NCBI RefSeq assembly: GCF_019749255.1
Contig: NZ_JACWFH010000026.1
Span: 34,141 to 98,140 of the forward strand
From: Mesobacillus maritimus
Lineage (GTDB): Bacteria; Bacillota; Bacilli; Bacillales; Cytobacillaceae
DNA length: 64,000 bases
Direction: 5' to 3'
Under the pieces are notes generated by a model, which saw only the letters and a program-made list of their open reading frames with translations, had not been told where the DNA came from and did not search any database. This document shows positions 33,951-44,439 of this stretch, one piece after another; the stretch's first letter is position 1; every line of letters starts with the position of its first letter. The position numbers and the translations under genes were made by a program.

Positions 33951-36900
33951 TTTGCTACACTCACTAAAACATCTTGTTCGAGGAGAACGTATCAATGATG
34001 GCTGGACAGAGGAAAGTCCACGACCACGTGACTGGGAATCCGTCTACCGTCGTCGTTGGGCGTTTGATAAAATCGTCCGCTCCACACATGGTGTTAATTG
34101 TACAGGTTCATGTAGCTGGAGAATACATGTTAAGGACGGAATCATTGCCTATGAAACCCAGCAAACTGATTATCCTTCCACGGGCGATGATTTTCCAGAC
34201 TACGAACCAAGGGGATGTCCTCGCGGAGCAAGCTTCTCTTGGTATACATATAGTCCAACACGGGTGAAATATCCGTATGTTCGCAGTGACCTCTATGCAT
34301 TATGGAAAGAAGAGCTCAAACAGGCAGATGACCCTATCAAAGCTTGGGAGAATATCGTTAGTGACCCGAAAAAACGTGCTCAATATGTATCGGCTCGTGG
34401 GAAAGGTGGTTTTGTCCGCGGTAATTGGAAAGATGTTTGCCAAATGATTGCCGCGTCGACGATTTATACAATTAAGAAATATGGTCCAGACCGCATTGTT
34501 GGATTTAGTCCGATTCCGGCGATGTCAATGGTTAGCTATTCAGGTGGAACGAGATTTCTATCTTTAATTGGCGGAACCATTTTAAGCTTTTATGATTGGT
34601 ATGCCGATTTGCCGCCCGCTTCGCCTCAAGTTTGGGGAGACCAGACAGATGTTCCTGAAAGTGGAGATTGGTACAACACAAAATATTTCATTATTTGGGG
34701 TACGAATATTCCTCAGACTAGAACACCTGATGCCCACTTTATGGTGGAGTCACGCTATAACGGAACTAAAGTTGTGGGAGTTAGTCCTGATTACGCAGAA
34801 TACGAAAAATTTGCCGATATGTGGCTTCCTGCAAAAGCTGGGACTGATGGTGCCCTTGCCATGGCTATGACACATGTAATTTTAAAGGAGTTTTACGTCG
34901 ATAAAGAAACTCCTTACTTTACTGACTATGTGAAACAATATACCGATTTGCCTTACCTAATTACGTTGAAAGAACACAATGGTAACTTCCGTTCGGATAC
35001 CTTTTTACGTGCCTCCGATATCGGGGATAGCCAAGAGCTCGCTGAATGGAAAACAGTGGTTTGGGATGAAAGTACAAAAACGTTTGCGGTTCCAAACGGA
35101 AGTGTAGGTTTCCGTTGGGATAAAAGCAATAAATGGAACCTGGATTTAACTGGAGAAAACGAATCTGAAATTAACCCTTTACTTAGCTTCCTTAACGAAA
35201 AGGATTCTGAAGTGATGGTAGAATTTCCTTATTTCTCGAAAGAACAGGGAGAGACCGTCGAGCGCGGTGTTCCGATTAAGAAGATAAAAGACAAAGATGG
35301 AAACGAATTAATCATTACGACTGTCTTTGATTTGATGCTTGCTCATACAGGAGTGAATCGCGGTCTCCAAGGAGATTATCCGAGCGATTATAATGATGCC
35401 GACAGACCTTATACACCTGCATGGCAGGAGAGTATCACTGGGGTAAATCGAGCACATGTAATTCAAGTAGCGAGAGAGTTCGCGGAAAATGCTGCTCTAA
35501 CAAAAGGAAAGTCGATGATTGCCATGGGTGGTGGGACAAACCACTGGTTCCATAGTGATCAAATTTACCGTTCGATTTTAAATCTGATTCTATTAACAGG
35601 TTCACAAGGGACGAATGGTGGAGGTTGGGCTCATTACGTAGGTCAGGAAAAGGTGCGTCCGCTAGAAGGCTTTTCACAAATCGCCTTTGCAAATGATTGG
35701 GTAAAAGCACCTCGTTTCATGAATGGCACGTCCTTCTTTTACTTTGCGACTGAACAATTCCGTTATGAATATAATTTTGATGAAGTTCAAACCAAATGGG
35801 GTAGTAAATATACCAACATGCATCCAGCTGACTTTAATGCCATGTCCGCACGATTAGGGTGGCTACCAAGCTTTCCACAGCTTTCGCAAAACTCTTTGGA
35901 TGTAATGAAGGATGCGCGAACACGAAACAAAGATGACAAGGCAGTTATCGATGATCTGGCGAAGCAGTTAGCAGACGGAAAGCTTGATTTTGCGATTGAA
36001 AACCCAAATGATCCGCGAAATTTCCCGCGCGTATTCTTTAACTGGAGATCTAATTTGCTCGGTGATAGTGGGAAAGGGCACGAGTACTTCGTAAGGCACC
36101 TAATAGGCTCAAAAGATACAGTACTTTCAGATGTTGAACAATCCTGGCAGCCTAAGGATGTCAATATCACCGAAACCCCACCGGAAGGGAAAACCGATTT
36201 ATTTGTCAGTATGGACTTTAGGATGACTAGTTCAGGATTGTTTTCAGATATTGTTTTACCAGCGGCAACGTGGTATGAAAAACAGGATATCAGTACAACA
36301 GATCTTCATCCGTTTATCCATCCATTTAATGCAGCGATTAGTCCACCGTGGGAAACGAAAAGCGACTGGGCTGCTTTCCGTGAGATTGCAAAACAATTTT
36401 CTGAACTAGCCAAGGAACATCTTCCAGCACAAGAAGATTTAGTTATGTCGCCTCTTGCCCATGATACAGTCAATGAAATTGCCCAGCCACGGGGAAAAGT
36501 CAAAGACTGGCGTAAAGGGGAAGTCGAGGCGATTCCAGGGAAAACGATGCCGAATTTTAATTTTGTCAAACGCGATTACCCAAATGTGTATGATATGTGG
36601 ATTACAGTCGGACCCAATATTAAAAATGGTTACGGAACCAAAGGGGTCAAGATTCCAGGGGATAAAGTGTATCAATCTCTCCTTGATCGCTTAGGGAAGT
36701 CAAAACAGGAAGGGGTTGGCAAAGGCTATCCTTCGTTGTATTCAGATAGACAAGCCATCAATGCAATCTTGCTTATGTCGGGTGCAACAAATGGGAAACG
36801 TGCAGTTGAAGGGTGGAAATCATTAGAGGAAAAAACAGGTAAAAAGTTAGCGCATATTTCTGAAGGACGTGAAGATGAGGACTTTACCTTAGATGCCTTG

Positions 36901-37611
36901 ACCATTCAACCTCGTCAAACGATTTCAACACCTGTATGGAGCGGGTTAGAGAATGATAACCGACGCTATTCACCGTTTACTGTTAACAAGGAGTATCATA
37001 TCCCTTGGCATACACTGACTGGACGTCAAAGTTTTTATTTAGATCATGAGGTTATGCTTGATTATGGGGAAGCTCTTCCTTTGTATTTGCCGCCAATTAA
37101 TCGAGGACCATTTGTAAAAGGGGAAAAAGAGATTGCTAATAACGGTAAATCGATTACGCTTCGGTATATGACGCCCCATCAGAAGTGGGGAATTCATACG
37201 ATGTTTACTGAATCCTCGCACATGGTTCAATTATTCCGTGGGTGGCAGGTGATTTGGATGAATGAAGAAGATGCCGCGGAAATTGGAATTAAAGACAATG
37301 ATTGGATTGAAGTGTACAACCGAAATGGGGCTGTTGCTGCTAGAGCAGTCGTGACCTACCGGATGCCTCGGGGAGCAATCTATATGCACCATGCACAGGA
37401 CCGAACAATGGGGGTTCCAGCTAATACAATCAATAAAAACCGTGGAGGGACCCATAATAGTGTGACAAGAATTTATCCAAAAGCAACCCATATGATTGGT
37501 GGTTACTCACAACTAAGCTACGGCTTTAATTACTATGGACCGACTGGAAGCCAGCGCGACACATTAGCAATAGTCAGGCCACTAAAGGAGGTCGATTGGC
37601 TTGAAAATTAA
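33931..37611 (+). CDS. narG: Respiratory nitrate reductase alpha subunit NarG
   Basis: A 1226-residue molybdoenzyme subunit. The N-terminal Fe-S motif is STHGVNCTGSCSW, with His replacing the first Cys as usual in NarG, followed by the fourth ligand in RGCPRGAS. Later blocks are typical of the Mo-bis-MGD domain (IIWGTNIPQTRTPDAHF; MGGGTNHWFHSD). It reduces nitrate to nitrite on the cytoplasmic face, using electrons from NarH. ATG 33931 has AAAGGGTGG upstream and is preferred over ATG 33904. Full length for the family. Confidence 0.97.
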   Translation: MKQKKNDLLHSLKHLVRGERINDGWTEESPRPRDWESVYRRRWAFDKIVRSTHGVNCTGSCSWRIHVKDGIIAYETQQTDYPSTGDDFPDYEPRGCPRGASFSWYTYSPTRVKYPYVRSDLYALWKEELKQADDPIKAWENIVSDPKKRAQYVSARGKGGFVRGNWKDVCQMIAASTIYTIKKYGPDRIVGFSPIPAMSMVSYSGGTRFLSLIGGTILSFYDWYADLPPASPQVWGDQTDVPESGDWYNTKYFIIWGTNIPQTRTPDAHFMVESRYNGTKVVGVSPDYAEYEKFADMWLPAKAGTDGALAMAMTHVILKEFYVDKETPYFTDYVKQYTDLPYLITLKEHNGNFRSDTFLRASDIGDSQELAEWKTVVWDESTKTFAVPNGSVGFRWDKSNKWNLDLTGENESEINPLLSFLNEKDSEVMVEFPYFSKEQGETVERGVPIKKIKDKDGNELIITTVFDLMLAHTGVNRGLQGDYPSDYNDADRPYTPAWQESITGVNRAHVIQVAREFAENAALTKGKSMIAMGGGTNHWFHSDQIYRSILNLILLTGSQGTNGGGWAHYVGQEKVRPLEGFSQIAFANDWVKAPRFMNGTSFFYFATEQFRYEYNFDEVQTKWGSKYTNMHPADFNAMSARLGWLPSFPQLSQNSLDVMKDARTRNKDDKAVIDDLAKQLADGKLDFAIENPNDPRNFPRVFFNWRSNLLGDSGKGHEYFVRHLIGSKDTVLSDVEQSWQPKDVNITETPPEGKTDLFVSMDFRMTSSGLFSDIVLPAATWYEKQDISTTDLHPFIHPFNAAISPPWETKSDWAAFREIAKQFSELAKEHLPAQEDLVMSPLAHDTVNEIAQPRGKVKDWRKGEVEAIPGKTMPNFNFVKRDYPNVYDMWITVGPNIKNGYGTKGVKIPGDKVYQSLLDRLGKSKQEGVGKGYPSLYSDRQAINAILLMSGATNGKRAVEGWKSLEEKTGKKLAHISEGREDEDFTLDALTIQPRQTISTPVWSGLENDNRRYSPFTVNKEYHIPWHTLTGRQSFYLDHEVMLDYGEALPLYLPPINRGPFVKGEKEIANNGKSITLRYMTPHQKWGIHTMFTESSHMVQLFRGWQVIWMNEEDAAEIGIKDNDWIEVYNRNGAVAARAVVTYRMPRGAIYMHHAQDRTMGVPANTINKNRGGTHNSVTRIYPKATHMIGGYSQLSYGFNYYGPTGSQRDTLAIVRPLKEVDWLEN

Positions 37612-39103
37612 AGCACAGGTAGCCATGGTAATGCATTTGGATAAATGCATCGGCTGCCATACTTGTTCTGTAACATGTAAAAATGTTTGGACCAACCGTC
37701 CAGGGATGGAATATGTCTGGTATAACAATGTTGAGACACGCCCTGGACCAGGTTACCCTAAGTCGTGGGAAGACACCGACCGCTATAAAGGAGGATGGAC
37801 ACTTCGGAATGGAAGGCTCCATTTGAAAGCGGGAGGACCTATTTCAAAATTGGCAAACATTTTTTATAATCCAAACATGGCGGAGATGGACGATTTTTAT
37901 GAACCATGGACTTATGATTATCAAAATTTAATCAAGAGTCCAAGGAAAGAGAATATTCCGGTGGCACGACCAAAGTCCATGATTACCGGTGACTATATCG
38001 ATAAACCAACATGGGGTTCCAACTGGGATGATGATCTAGCTGGCGGAAGTGAAGTTGTGCCAATGGATCCGAACGTCCAAAAATTACAAGAACATATTGC
38101 AATGGAGTATGAGAAGACCTTTATGATGTATTTGCCAAGAATATGTGAGCATTGCTTAAATCCATCATGTGTTGCTTCATGCCCGTCTGGTGCATTGTAT
38201 AAGCGGGATGAAGATGGAATTGTCCTTGTTGATCAAGATGCATGTCGGGGCTGGCGCTTTTGCACAAATGGCTGTCCATATCATAAAGTCTACTATAATT
38301 GGAATACCCATAAAGCGGAGAAATGTAATTTCTGTTATCCACGAACGGAGGCTGGACTACCAACAGTTTGTTCAGAGACTTGTGTTGGGCGCATTCGTTA
38401 TATCGGGGTTCTTTTATATGACGCGGATAAGGTGAAAGAGGCAGCATCAGTAGAAGATCCAAAAGATTTATATGAATCTCAGCTCTCAGTTTTTCTAGAT
38501 CCATTTGACCCAGAAGTGATTGCAAAAGCAGAAGAGCAGGGGATTAATCGTAGCTGGATTGAAAGTGCCCAGGAGTCACCTGTCTATAAAATGGCGATGA
38601 AGTGGAAAATTGCGTTGCCACTCCATCCTGAGTATCGAACCTTACCGATGGTCTGGTATGTCCCACCACTCAGTCCAATAATGAGCCATATTACAAATGA
38701 GAGCCAATTGAGTGCTGAAGGGTATATCCCAGCTGTTGATGATATGAGAATTCCGATGCAATACTTAGCCTCACTGTTATCAGCTGATGATACCACAGTC
38801 ATCCGTAAGGTACTGTTAAAAATGGCTGCCATGCGAGTTCATATGCGTGCCAAAACAGTGGGAGGCATCGATGATATGAAAAAGAGCAAATTGTTGCAAG
38901 AAGCAGATATTACAATAGAAGAGTTAGAAGACATGGCTCGGTTACTTGGGGTTGCTAAATACAATGAACGGTTTGTTATCCCGACAGGACGCCGTGAAAT
39001 GGATGAAGATTTACATTACAAGCAAGGAGCATGCAGTATTGAAGATCTAGCACCACCAGAGGGAATGGTGACCTATCCGTTTGAAAGAAGTGAAGGTCTA
39101 TGA
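37601..39103 (+). CDS. narH: Respiratory nitrate reductase beta subunit NarH
   Basis: A 500-residue ferredoxin-like subunit with four Cys clusters: [37 protein letters not shown] (the Trp marks the 3Fe-4S site) and CNFC with VCSETCVGR. It carries electrons from NarI haem to NarG. Start TTG 37601 lies inside the end of narG, behind AAAGGAGG, giving coupled translation. The stop overlaps narJ (ATGA). Confidence 0.97.
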   Translation: MKIKAQVAMVMHLDKCIGCHTCSVTCKNVWTNRPGMEYVWYNNVETRPGPGYPKSWEDTDRYKGGWTLRNGRLHLKAGGPISKLANIFYNPNMAEMDDFYEPWTYDYQNLIKSPRKENIPVARPKSMITGDYIDKPTWGSNWDDDLAGGSEVVPMDPNVQKLQEHIAMEYEKTFMMYLPRICEHCLNPSCVASCPSGALYKRDEDGIVLVDQDACRGWRFCTNGCPYHKVYYNWNTHKAEKCNFCYPRTEAGLPTVCSETCVGRIRYIGVLLYDADKVKEAASVEDPKDLYESQLSVFLDPFDPEVIAKAEEQGINRSWIESAQESPVYKMAMKWKIALPLHPEYRTLPMVWYVPPLSPIMSHITNESQLSAEGYIPAVDDMRIPMQYLASLLSADDTTVIRKVLLKMAAMRVHMRAKTVGGIDDMKKSKLLQEADITIEELEDMARLLGVAKYNERFVIPTGRREMDEDLHYKQGACSIEDLAPPEGMVTYPFERSEGL

Positions 39104-39702
39104 CAAACGAGGAAAAAGCAATTCTAATCATCATGTCGAGGGTATTAGACTATCCTCAGGAATCTTATCGTAAAGAATTTACCTCAATGAAGGAATTAGT
39201 GATAAGTGAGGTATCATCGGCAGGAAAGAGGAAGGAAATCGTAGAGCGGTTAGAGCCGCTTTACGAGACCCCTTTGCTTGATCTTCAGAAACTTTATGTG
39301 GAAACATTTGATTACAAAGAGGCAACCGGACTTTATTTAACATCACATGAGTTAGGAGATAGTCGCAAGCGCGGGGGTGCCTTGATCAAATTGCAAAAGA
39401 TGGTTTGTGAAGCAGGCTTTGAATATGAAGGAAAGGAATTAGTTGACTATATCCCGATGCTACTTGAACTGTTGGCCCATGCACCCGATGAAGAAAACTT
39501 TTGCCGACTTTCACGGCGTATGTCAATCGCTGTCCATCGCATCGCCAATAATCTAGGAAGTAGCAATCCTTATTCACAGGCATTTTCTATTTTAACGAAG
39601 TTTGTTTTTGAAGAACCCGAAGCAGAGGAAATCCATCTCATAGAAAACCAACGTGAAGTAGCGGATTTAGATGAAATGCCTTATCCGTTGACCTATCAAT
39701 AA
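39100..39702 (+). CDS. narJ: Nitrate reductase assembly chaperone NarJ
   Basis: A 200-residue TorD/NarJ-type chaperone. Typical features are [15 protein letters not shown] near the N-terminus and the [27 protein letters not shown] block. It assists Mo-cofactor insertion into NarG and is not part of the final enzyme. It overlaps narH by 4 nt. Confidence 0.93.
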   Translation: MTNEEKAILIIMSRVLDYPQESYRKEFTSMKELVISEVSSAGKRKEIVERLEPLYETPLLDLQKLYVETFDYKEATGLYLTSHELGDSRKRGGALIKLQKMVCEAGFEYEGKELVDYIPMLLELLAHAPDEENFCRLSRRMSIAVHRIANNLGSSNPYSQAFSILTKFVFEEPEAEEIHLIENQREVADLDEMPYPLTYQ

Positions 39703-39748
39703 TGGTTGAACATGCTTTAGGATAGCATGACTTAAAAGGAGGTTGGTT

Positions 39749-40453
39749 ATGGAAGCACTTTTATTGTGGACGGTCTTTCCATACATTTGTGGGACAATCC
39801 TCATTGTAGCAACTTTTTACCGGTTTATTTACCGCGGGAAAAGTTGGACAGCACCATCCACTGAGATTTTTGAGAAAAAGTGGTTGCGGATTGGCTCCAT
39901 TGTTTTCCACTATGGAATTATCTTCGCGTTTGTTGGGCATCTGATGGGGGTATTAATTCCAATTGAGGTGTACAATTCATTGGGTGTTGACGATCACACG
40001 TATCATATATTTGCGATTGTTGGTGGTGGATTTGCTGGCCTTATGGTGGTGATGGGGTTAATTTTTCTCCTCATACGTAAATTTTCTTTTCCAAGGGTAA
40101 AAGCGCACACCTCATTCGGAGATTATTTTACAATTGTCCTATTATTGCTTGTAGCAGGCCTAGGGACCTATATGACGATTATCTACAACACTACAGTAGT
40201 TGCCTATGAGTACCGGTTAACAATTGGCCCCTGGTTTCGGAGCTTATTTACATTCAACCCAGTGTCAGGATTGATGCTAGGGGTTCCAACACTTTTTAAG
40301 GTCCATGTTGTGTTGTCATTCCTGTTATTTGCATCCATCCCCTTTACAAAGCTAGTTCACATGTTTAGTTTTCCTGTTCGGTACCCAACTAGGGCACCGC
40401 AACAATATCGTGCCCGTGATGGGTATCGGAAAAATGAGGGTAATAAACTTTAA
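39749..40453 (+). CDS. narI: Respiratory nitrate reductase gamma subunit NarI
   Basis: A 234-residue cytochrome b with five membrane spans. Haem-ligand histidines appear in SIVFHYGIIFAFVGHLMG and in VHVVLSFLLF / KLVHMFSFP. It oxidises menaquinol and passes electrons to NarH. ATG 39749 with AAAAGGAGG is preferred over TTG 39743. It is the last gene of the cluster before the terminator. Confidence 0.95.
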   Translation: MEALLLWTVFPYICGTILIVATFYRFIYRGKSWTAPSTEIFEKKWLRIGSIVFHYGIIFAFVGHLMGVLIPIEVYNSLGVDDHTYHIFAIVGGGFAGLMVVMGLIFLLIRKFSFPRVKAHTSFGDYFTIVLLLLVAGLGTYMTIIYNTTVVAYEYRLTIGPWFRSLFTFNPVSGLMLGVPTLFKVHVVLSFLLFASIPFTKLVHMFSFPVRYPTRAPQQYRARDGYRKNEGNKL

Positions 40454-40507
40454 TGGCGACGATCCATAAGAGATACAAAGTGGATAGTGTGGGAAAGAGG
40501 GAATGAA

Positions 40508-40552
40508 AAAAAGGGTCGAAGATACTTTGGATAGTATTTTCGACCTTTTTGA
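40508..40552 (+). terminator. Terminator of the nar cluster
   Basis: AAAAGGGTCGAAGATACT pairs with AGTATTTTCGACCTTTTT over a long stem with a short loop, followed by a T-run. Confidence 0.8.
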
Positions 40553-40654
40553 TTGATTTAGCGTTTTACAGGAATGGTTAGAGTATTTTTATAAGCAAAA
40601 ATAGGTAAAAATTGATATAATAGTTTTATCTGTAATAGAAGAAAAGGTGAGAAT

Positions 40655-41755
40655 GTGGCCAAAAGAAAATTTCAGTATTGGGCGTTGCAAATTTTAATTG
40701 TTTTAACCATCATTTATGTTTCTTCAAAAATCTCATTTTTATTTGAACCGGTTGGTGTATTTGTTTCAACTTTGTTTTTCCCCATCATTATATCAGGTTT
40801 TCTATTTTTCTTATTTAATCCCTTAGTCAATCTCCTTGTTAAATGGAAAGTTCCTAGAGTGATTGCGATTATTTTGCTTTATGTTGGGATAGTGAGCTTG
40901 TTAGTGTTAGCAATTGGTAATCTTGTGCCCATTATTTCAAGACAAATCATGGAATTAGTGAATGATATCCCCGGATATGCACGAGAAGCACAGAGGTTTT
41001 TTAATACTTTTGCTACTACGGAGCAATATCAATGGCTGATGAACCAGCGATACGTTACGCAAGAGGAGGTTATGCAACGTATTACTGAATACGCTAATAC
41101 GCTCCCAGATCGGTTAACAAATGGTATCTCCAATCTTGTCGGCTGGATTGCCAATATTACCGTTACCATCGTGACCGTCCCATTTTTATTATTCTTCATG
41201 TTTAAGGATGGACATAAGTTAAAAGCGAACATTGCAAAATTCATTCCAGCTGCTTACCGTAAACAGGGAGTAGAAACGCTTGAAGATACTGCAAAGACTC
41301 TATCTGCATACATACAGGGGCAGTTTACGGTTGCTCTATTCGTAGGGACGCTCTCGTTTATTGGGTTTCTGATTGTTGATTTACCATATGCATTGGTCAT
41401 GGCTCTAATTGTCTCCGTAACCAATATTATTCCATATGTAGGTCCGATAATCGGCGGGGCTCCTGCTGTAATTGTAGGACTTTTTGATTCACCGGCTAAG
41501 GCAGCCTTGGTTCTTGTTGTGATTATTATTGCTCAGCAATTAGAAGGAAATCTACTTTCACCGTTAATACTTGGAAAATCTCTGGATACACATCCGGCAA
41601 CTATTATTATCATTTTGTTGGTGGCAGGCAACCTTGCTGGAATCCTTGGCATGGTTCTCGCAGTGCCAACTTATGCCGTAGCCAAGACGATTATTTTAAA
41701 TACCGTTCGTTTTTTAAGGCTAAGGAAAGAAGCGACTATTAAAATTGAAACCTAA
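40655..41755 (+). CDS. AI-2E family transporter-like permease
   Basis: A 366-residue integral membrane protein with about seven or eight predicted spans, including the C-terminal block VTNIIPYVGPIIGGAPAVIVGL and QQLEGNLLSPLILGKSLDTHP, a hallmark of the AI-2E transporter (UPF0118) family. Members include AI-2 exporters and Na+/H+ antiporters, so the substrate is open. GTG 40655 has AAAAGGTGA upstream. It is separated from narI by a terminator. Confidence 0.85.
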   Translation: MAKRKFQYWALQILIVLTIIYVSSKISFLFEPVGVFVSTLFFPIIISGFLFFLFNPLVNLLVKWKVPRVIAIILLYVGIVSLLVLAIGNLVPIISRQIMELVNDIPGYAREAQRFFNTFATTEQYQWLMNQRYVTQEEVMQRITEYANTLPDRLTNGISNLVGWIANITVTIVTVPFLLFFMFKDGHKLKANIAKFIPAAYRKQGVETLEDTAKTLSAYIQGQFTVALFVGTLSFIGFLIVDLPYALVMALIVSVTNIIPYVGPIIGGAPAVIVGLFDSPAKAALVLVVIIIAQQLEGNLLSPLILGKSLDTHPATIIIILLVAGNLAGILGMVLAVPTYAVAKTIILNTVRFLRLRKEATIKIET

Positions 41756-41800
41756 ATAGAAAAGAGGCTAAGCAGCTAATCTGCTAGCCTCTTTTCTATT
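41756..41800. terminator. Bidirectional terminator
   Basis: AGAAAAGAGGCTA-GCAG...CTGC-TAGCCTCTTTTCT is a long symmetric stem between the convergent permease and cardiolipin synthase genes. Confidence 0.85.
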
Positions 41801-43249
41801 CTAAAGAATGGGTGATAAAAGCCTTGAAACGGATTCCTTTAATTGAATCCATTTTGAGCGATTTTGATATTGCTCCCAAGTAAGGAGAGTCGATGTTGAA
41901 ACATCACGTTCAAAGGTATTGGTCAGGTCCTTGGCGATTTTTTTATCATAGATAAAGGCATTGATTTCAAAGTTTAAATTCAGACTTCTAATATCAATAT
42001 TTGCGGTGCCGACAGATGAAATTTCTTCATCAACGACAACGGTCTTTGCATGAAGAAAGCCGTTATCATAAATATAGACTTTTGCACCTGCTTTTAAAAG
42101 TTCCCCAACATTTGACAATGTGGCCCAGTAGACAAAAATATGATCGGGCTTGTTTGGAATCATAATTTTCACATCTACACCAGAAAGACATGCAATTCTA
42201 ATCGTATCTAACAGGCTCGCATCGGGAATGAAATAGGGTGTTTGGATAAGGACTGATTTTTTCGCGAGTGAAATCATTTTAATATAGCCATTTTTAATTT
42301 GTGACCACTCAGAGTCCGGACCACTTGTCACAATCTGTATACCGACATGACAATCAGTACTTGGTTTAGGAAACAGAACAGGATCATAATCAATATCATG
42401 GCTATAAGAAGCTTGATTCCAGTCCAAGATAAAACGCGTTTGAATTGCATGGACAGAGGTTCCCTGAATCCTCAAATGGGTGTCGCGCCAGTAGCCAAAG
42501 CGTGGATTTAGACCAAGGTATTCATCCCCAATATTAAATCCGCCGATATAGCTTGTTTGACCATCGACAATCACGATTTTACGGTGGTTTCGATAATTAA
42601 GTCTGAAGTTAACTAATCTAAATTTTGAAGGGAAGAAGATTTCTACTTCTCCGCCTGCTTTACGAAGTTCTTCAAAGAAATTCCTTGTTAATCCTCTAGA
42701 ACCGAGCTCATCATATAAAACGCGGACCTTAACACCTTCCTTGGCTTTTTCAATTAGAGTATCTCGGATTCGCTTTCCTAAATTATCCTTCTTTATTATG
42801 TAGTATTGGATGTGGATATGATGTTTCGCTGATTGAATATCCTTTAGGAGCCGTTCAAATTTTGCTCGACCATCTGTGAAAATCTCAACGGAGTTATCCC
42901 GAGTGAGTGGAGCATCATTCCCTAATAAGTGTAGAAATATTAATTCTTGAGCATTATACTCTGATTCCTTATGGTAATGAAAAGTGCCAGAACGTATTTC
43001 TTCTAACTGGTGTTCAATGTCTTGCTCAATCCCAATCTTTTTCTTATCTTCCCAATTAAAAAGTCTAGCACGACTTAAGTTCTGTCCTAGAAATAAATAA
43101 AGGAAAAAACCCAGAACAGGTATAAAAGACAAGACGAGTAGCCATGCCCATGCAGAACTCGCATCACGTCGTTCGCCAAAGACAACGACAAAAGCAAATA
43201 CAATGTTAAGGATAAGTACCAAACTAAGGAGAATGGTGGTTATATTCAT
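41801..43249 (-). CDS. cls: Cardiolipin synthase
   Basis: A 482-residue phospholipase D-superfamily enzyme. Two N-terminal membrane segments (NITTILLSLVLILNIVFAFVV and WAWLLVLSFIPVLGFFLYLF) are followed by two HKD motifs, HRKIVIVDGQTSYIGGFN and HAKTVVVDEEISSVGTAN. It joins two phosphatidylglycerol molecules into cardiolipin. ATG 43249 with GGAAGGGA is a better start than the frame beginning at 43267. At this length it is the standard Bacillus-type ClsA form. Confidence 0.93.
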   Translation of the reverse strand: MNITTILLSLVLILNIVFAFVVVFGERRDASSAWAWLLVLSFIPVLGFFLYLFLGQNLSRARLFNWEDKKKIGIEQDIEHQLEEIRSGTFHYHKESEYNAQELIFLHLLGNDAPLTRDNSVEIFTDGRAKFERLLKDIQSAKHHIHIQYYIIKKDNLGKRIRDTLIEKAKEGVKVRVLYDELGSRGLTRNFFEELRKAGGEVEIFFPSKFRLVNFRLNYRNHRKIVIVDGQTSYIGGFNIGDEYLGLNPRFGYWRDTHLRIQGTSVHAIQTRFILDWNQASYSHDIDYDPVLFPKPSTDCHVGIQIVTSGPDSEWSQIKNGYIKMISLAKKSVLIQTPYFIPDASLLDTIRIACLSGVDVKIMIPNKPDHIFVYWATLSNVGELLKAGAKVYIYDNGFLHAKTVVVDEEISSVGTANIDIRSLNLNFEINAFIYDKKIAKDLTNTFERDVSTSTLLTWEQYQNRSKWIQLKESVSRLLSPIL

Positions 43250-43560
43250 AAGTTCCCTTCCTGACAAGTCTTTATATCCATTATAACTAGAATTTTACTT
43301 TTCATAAAGCAACTATCATGATTTCACATGATAGGAGAGCTATTAGTTTGTTCATATTAACAAGTTATCATAGGGGCATACCAAATGACTAGCGAGGAAG
43401 TGAGAAATAAAAGATCTAGGGGGAAAAACATAATTACAGGTCTCAAATTCAAACTGAGAATTTAGAGAACAAGGCAGAAGAGCAAATAAAAAAGGTTCTA
43501 GTTGTCAGTAAAGACATAAGTGAACCTTTGGTCAGTTTCTATTCCTTTTTTTTTGAGTTC
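43250..43560. other. Gene-free stretch with palindromes
   Basis: It contains a palindrome CTATCATG-N6-CATGATAG (43313-43334), a possible operator of cls, and a hairpin AAAGGTTC / GAACCTTT (43491-43529). No gene or RNA family is recognised. Confidence 0.5.
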
Positions 43561-43677
43561 CTATGAGACAATTGCTTTAATCGATTTTAATCTTAATCCA
43601 CAATCGCAGAGAACACTGTGCTTTAATTGCTTGATTTCCTTCTGACATTTAGGGCATATTTTCTTTTCAGCAATCAT
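43561..43677 (-). CDS. 38-aa zinc-ribbon peptide downstream of the PerR-like gene
   Basis: ATG 43677 is preceded by AAAGGGTGG at ideal spacing and encodes 38 residues with two metal-binding pairs, CPKC and CDC (MIAEKKICPKCQKEIK, then VLCDCGLRLKSIK). It follows the PerR-like gene by 47 nt on the same strand and is probably co-transcribed. The Cys spacing fits a zinc ribbon. Function unknown; redox or metal sensing would fit the neighbour. Confidence 0.6.
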   Translation of the reverse strand: MIAEKKICPKCQKEIKQLKHSVLCDCGLRLKSIKAIVS

Positions 43678-43724
43678 TTAATCCACCCTTTCAACAATTG
43701 TCCTTGCAGTTTGCAACATTTATT

Positions 43725-44156
43725 TTATGACTCTTCATCCTGACATGAAGAACAAATACCATAGACTTCGAACTGATGATAGAGAATATGAAAATTTGTT
43801 AACTCTGACGCTACATGTTCTACTTCTTTAAGATTTGGATAATTAAAATCAACAATCTTTCCGCATTCTTGACAGATGACATGGTAATGCTTTGAATGAT
43901 TTAACTCATATTTACTTAATCCATTTCCGTACGGTAATTCATTTAAAATTCCAAGTTTAACAAAGAGTTTAAGATTATTATAGATTGTAGTTAAACTCGT
44001 ATATGGAATATATTGATGAATATCTTCGGCTGTTGGATGACCTTCTTGAGAAATAATCGCTTCTAAAATTAATAATCTTTGAGGCGTAATTCTCAGGCCG
44101 CGTTCCTTTAAGTGGGGGATCAATTCCATGGTTTTAGTTTCGTCCAACGTAACCAT
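43725..44156 (-). CDS. Fur-family regulator, PerR-like
   Basis: A 143-residue repressor with an N-terminal winged helix (LRITPQRLLILEAIISQEGHPTAEDIHQYI) and C-terminal metal sites: HYHVICQECGKIVDF and a final CSSC. The two CxxC pairs bind structural zinc. His-rich HSKHYH plus the downstream Asp fit the regulatory Fe/Mn site of PerR, which senses peroxide by His oxidation. Fur or Zur cannot be excluded by eye. A PerR-box-like sequence lies in the upstream intergenic region. Confidence 0.8.
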   Translation of the reverse strand: MVTLDETKTMELIPHLKERGLRITPQRLLILEAIISQEGHPTAEDIHQYIPYTSLTTIYNNLKLFVKLGILNELPYGNGLSKYELNHSKHYHVICQECGKIVDFNYPNLKEVEHVASELTNFHILYHQFEVYGICSSCQDEES

Positions 44157-44345
44157 CCCTTTTAGTTAATTTATGGAAATACAATAACAACCATTGATCA
44201 CATCATGATAAAGACCTGAATGAGAATAATATTCTTGGTTGAGAATGGAGTGATGAGTCTGGAAGCAATGTATGGCCTTTTAGTAATGTGGACTAGGTAA
44301 CTATAATTATATAATATCATATTTAAAGTGAAAATCAATACTAAA

Positions 44346-44360
44346 TTAAAATCATTATAA
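44346..44360. promoter_or_regulatory. PerR-box-like operator
   Basis: TTAAAATCATTATAA matches the consensus TTATAATNATTATAA at all but one position. It lies in the 283-nt divergent region between the PerR-like gene and aroK, so it could control either promoter. Confidence 0.5.
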
Positions 44361-44439
44361 ATAAAACGTATAAAGACAAGTTTACGGTGGAAATTTTTTC
44401 ATCTATAATGTAGCTGTTACGTTAAGGAGGTTAGGGGAG

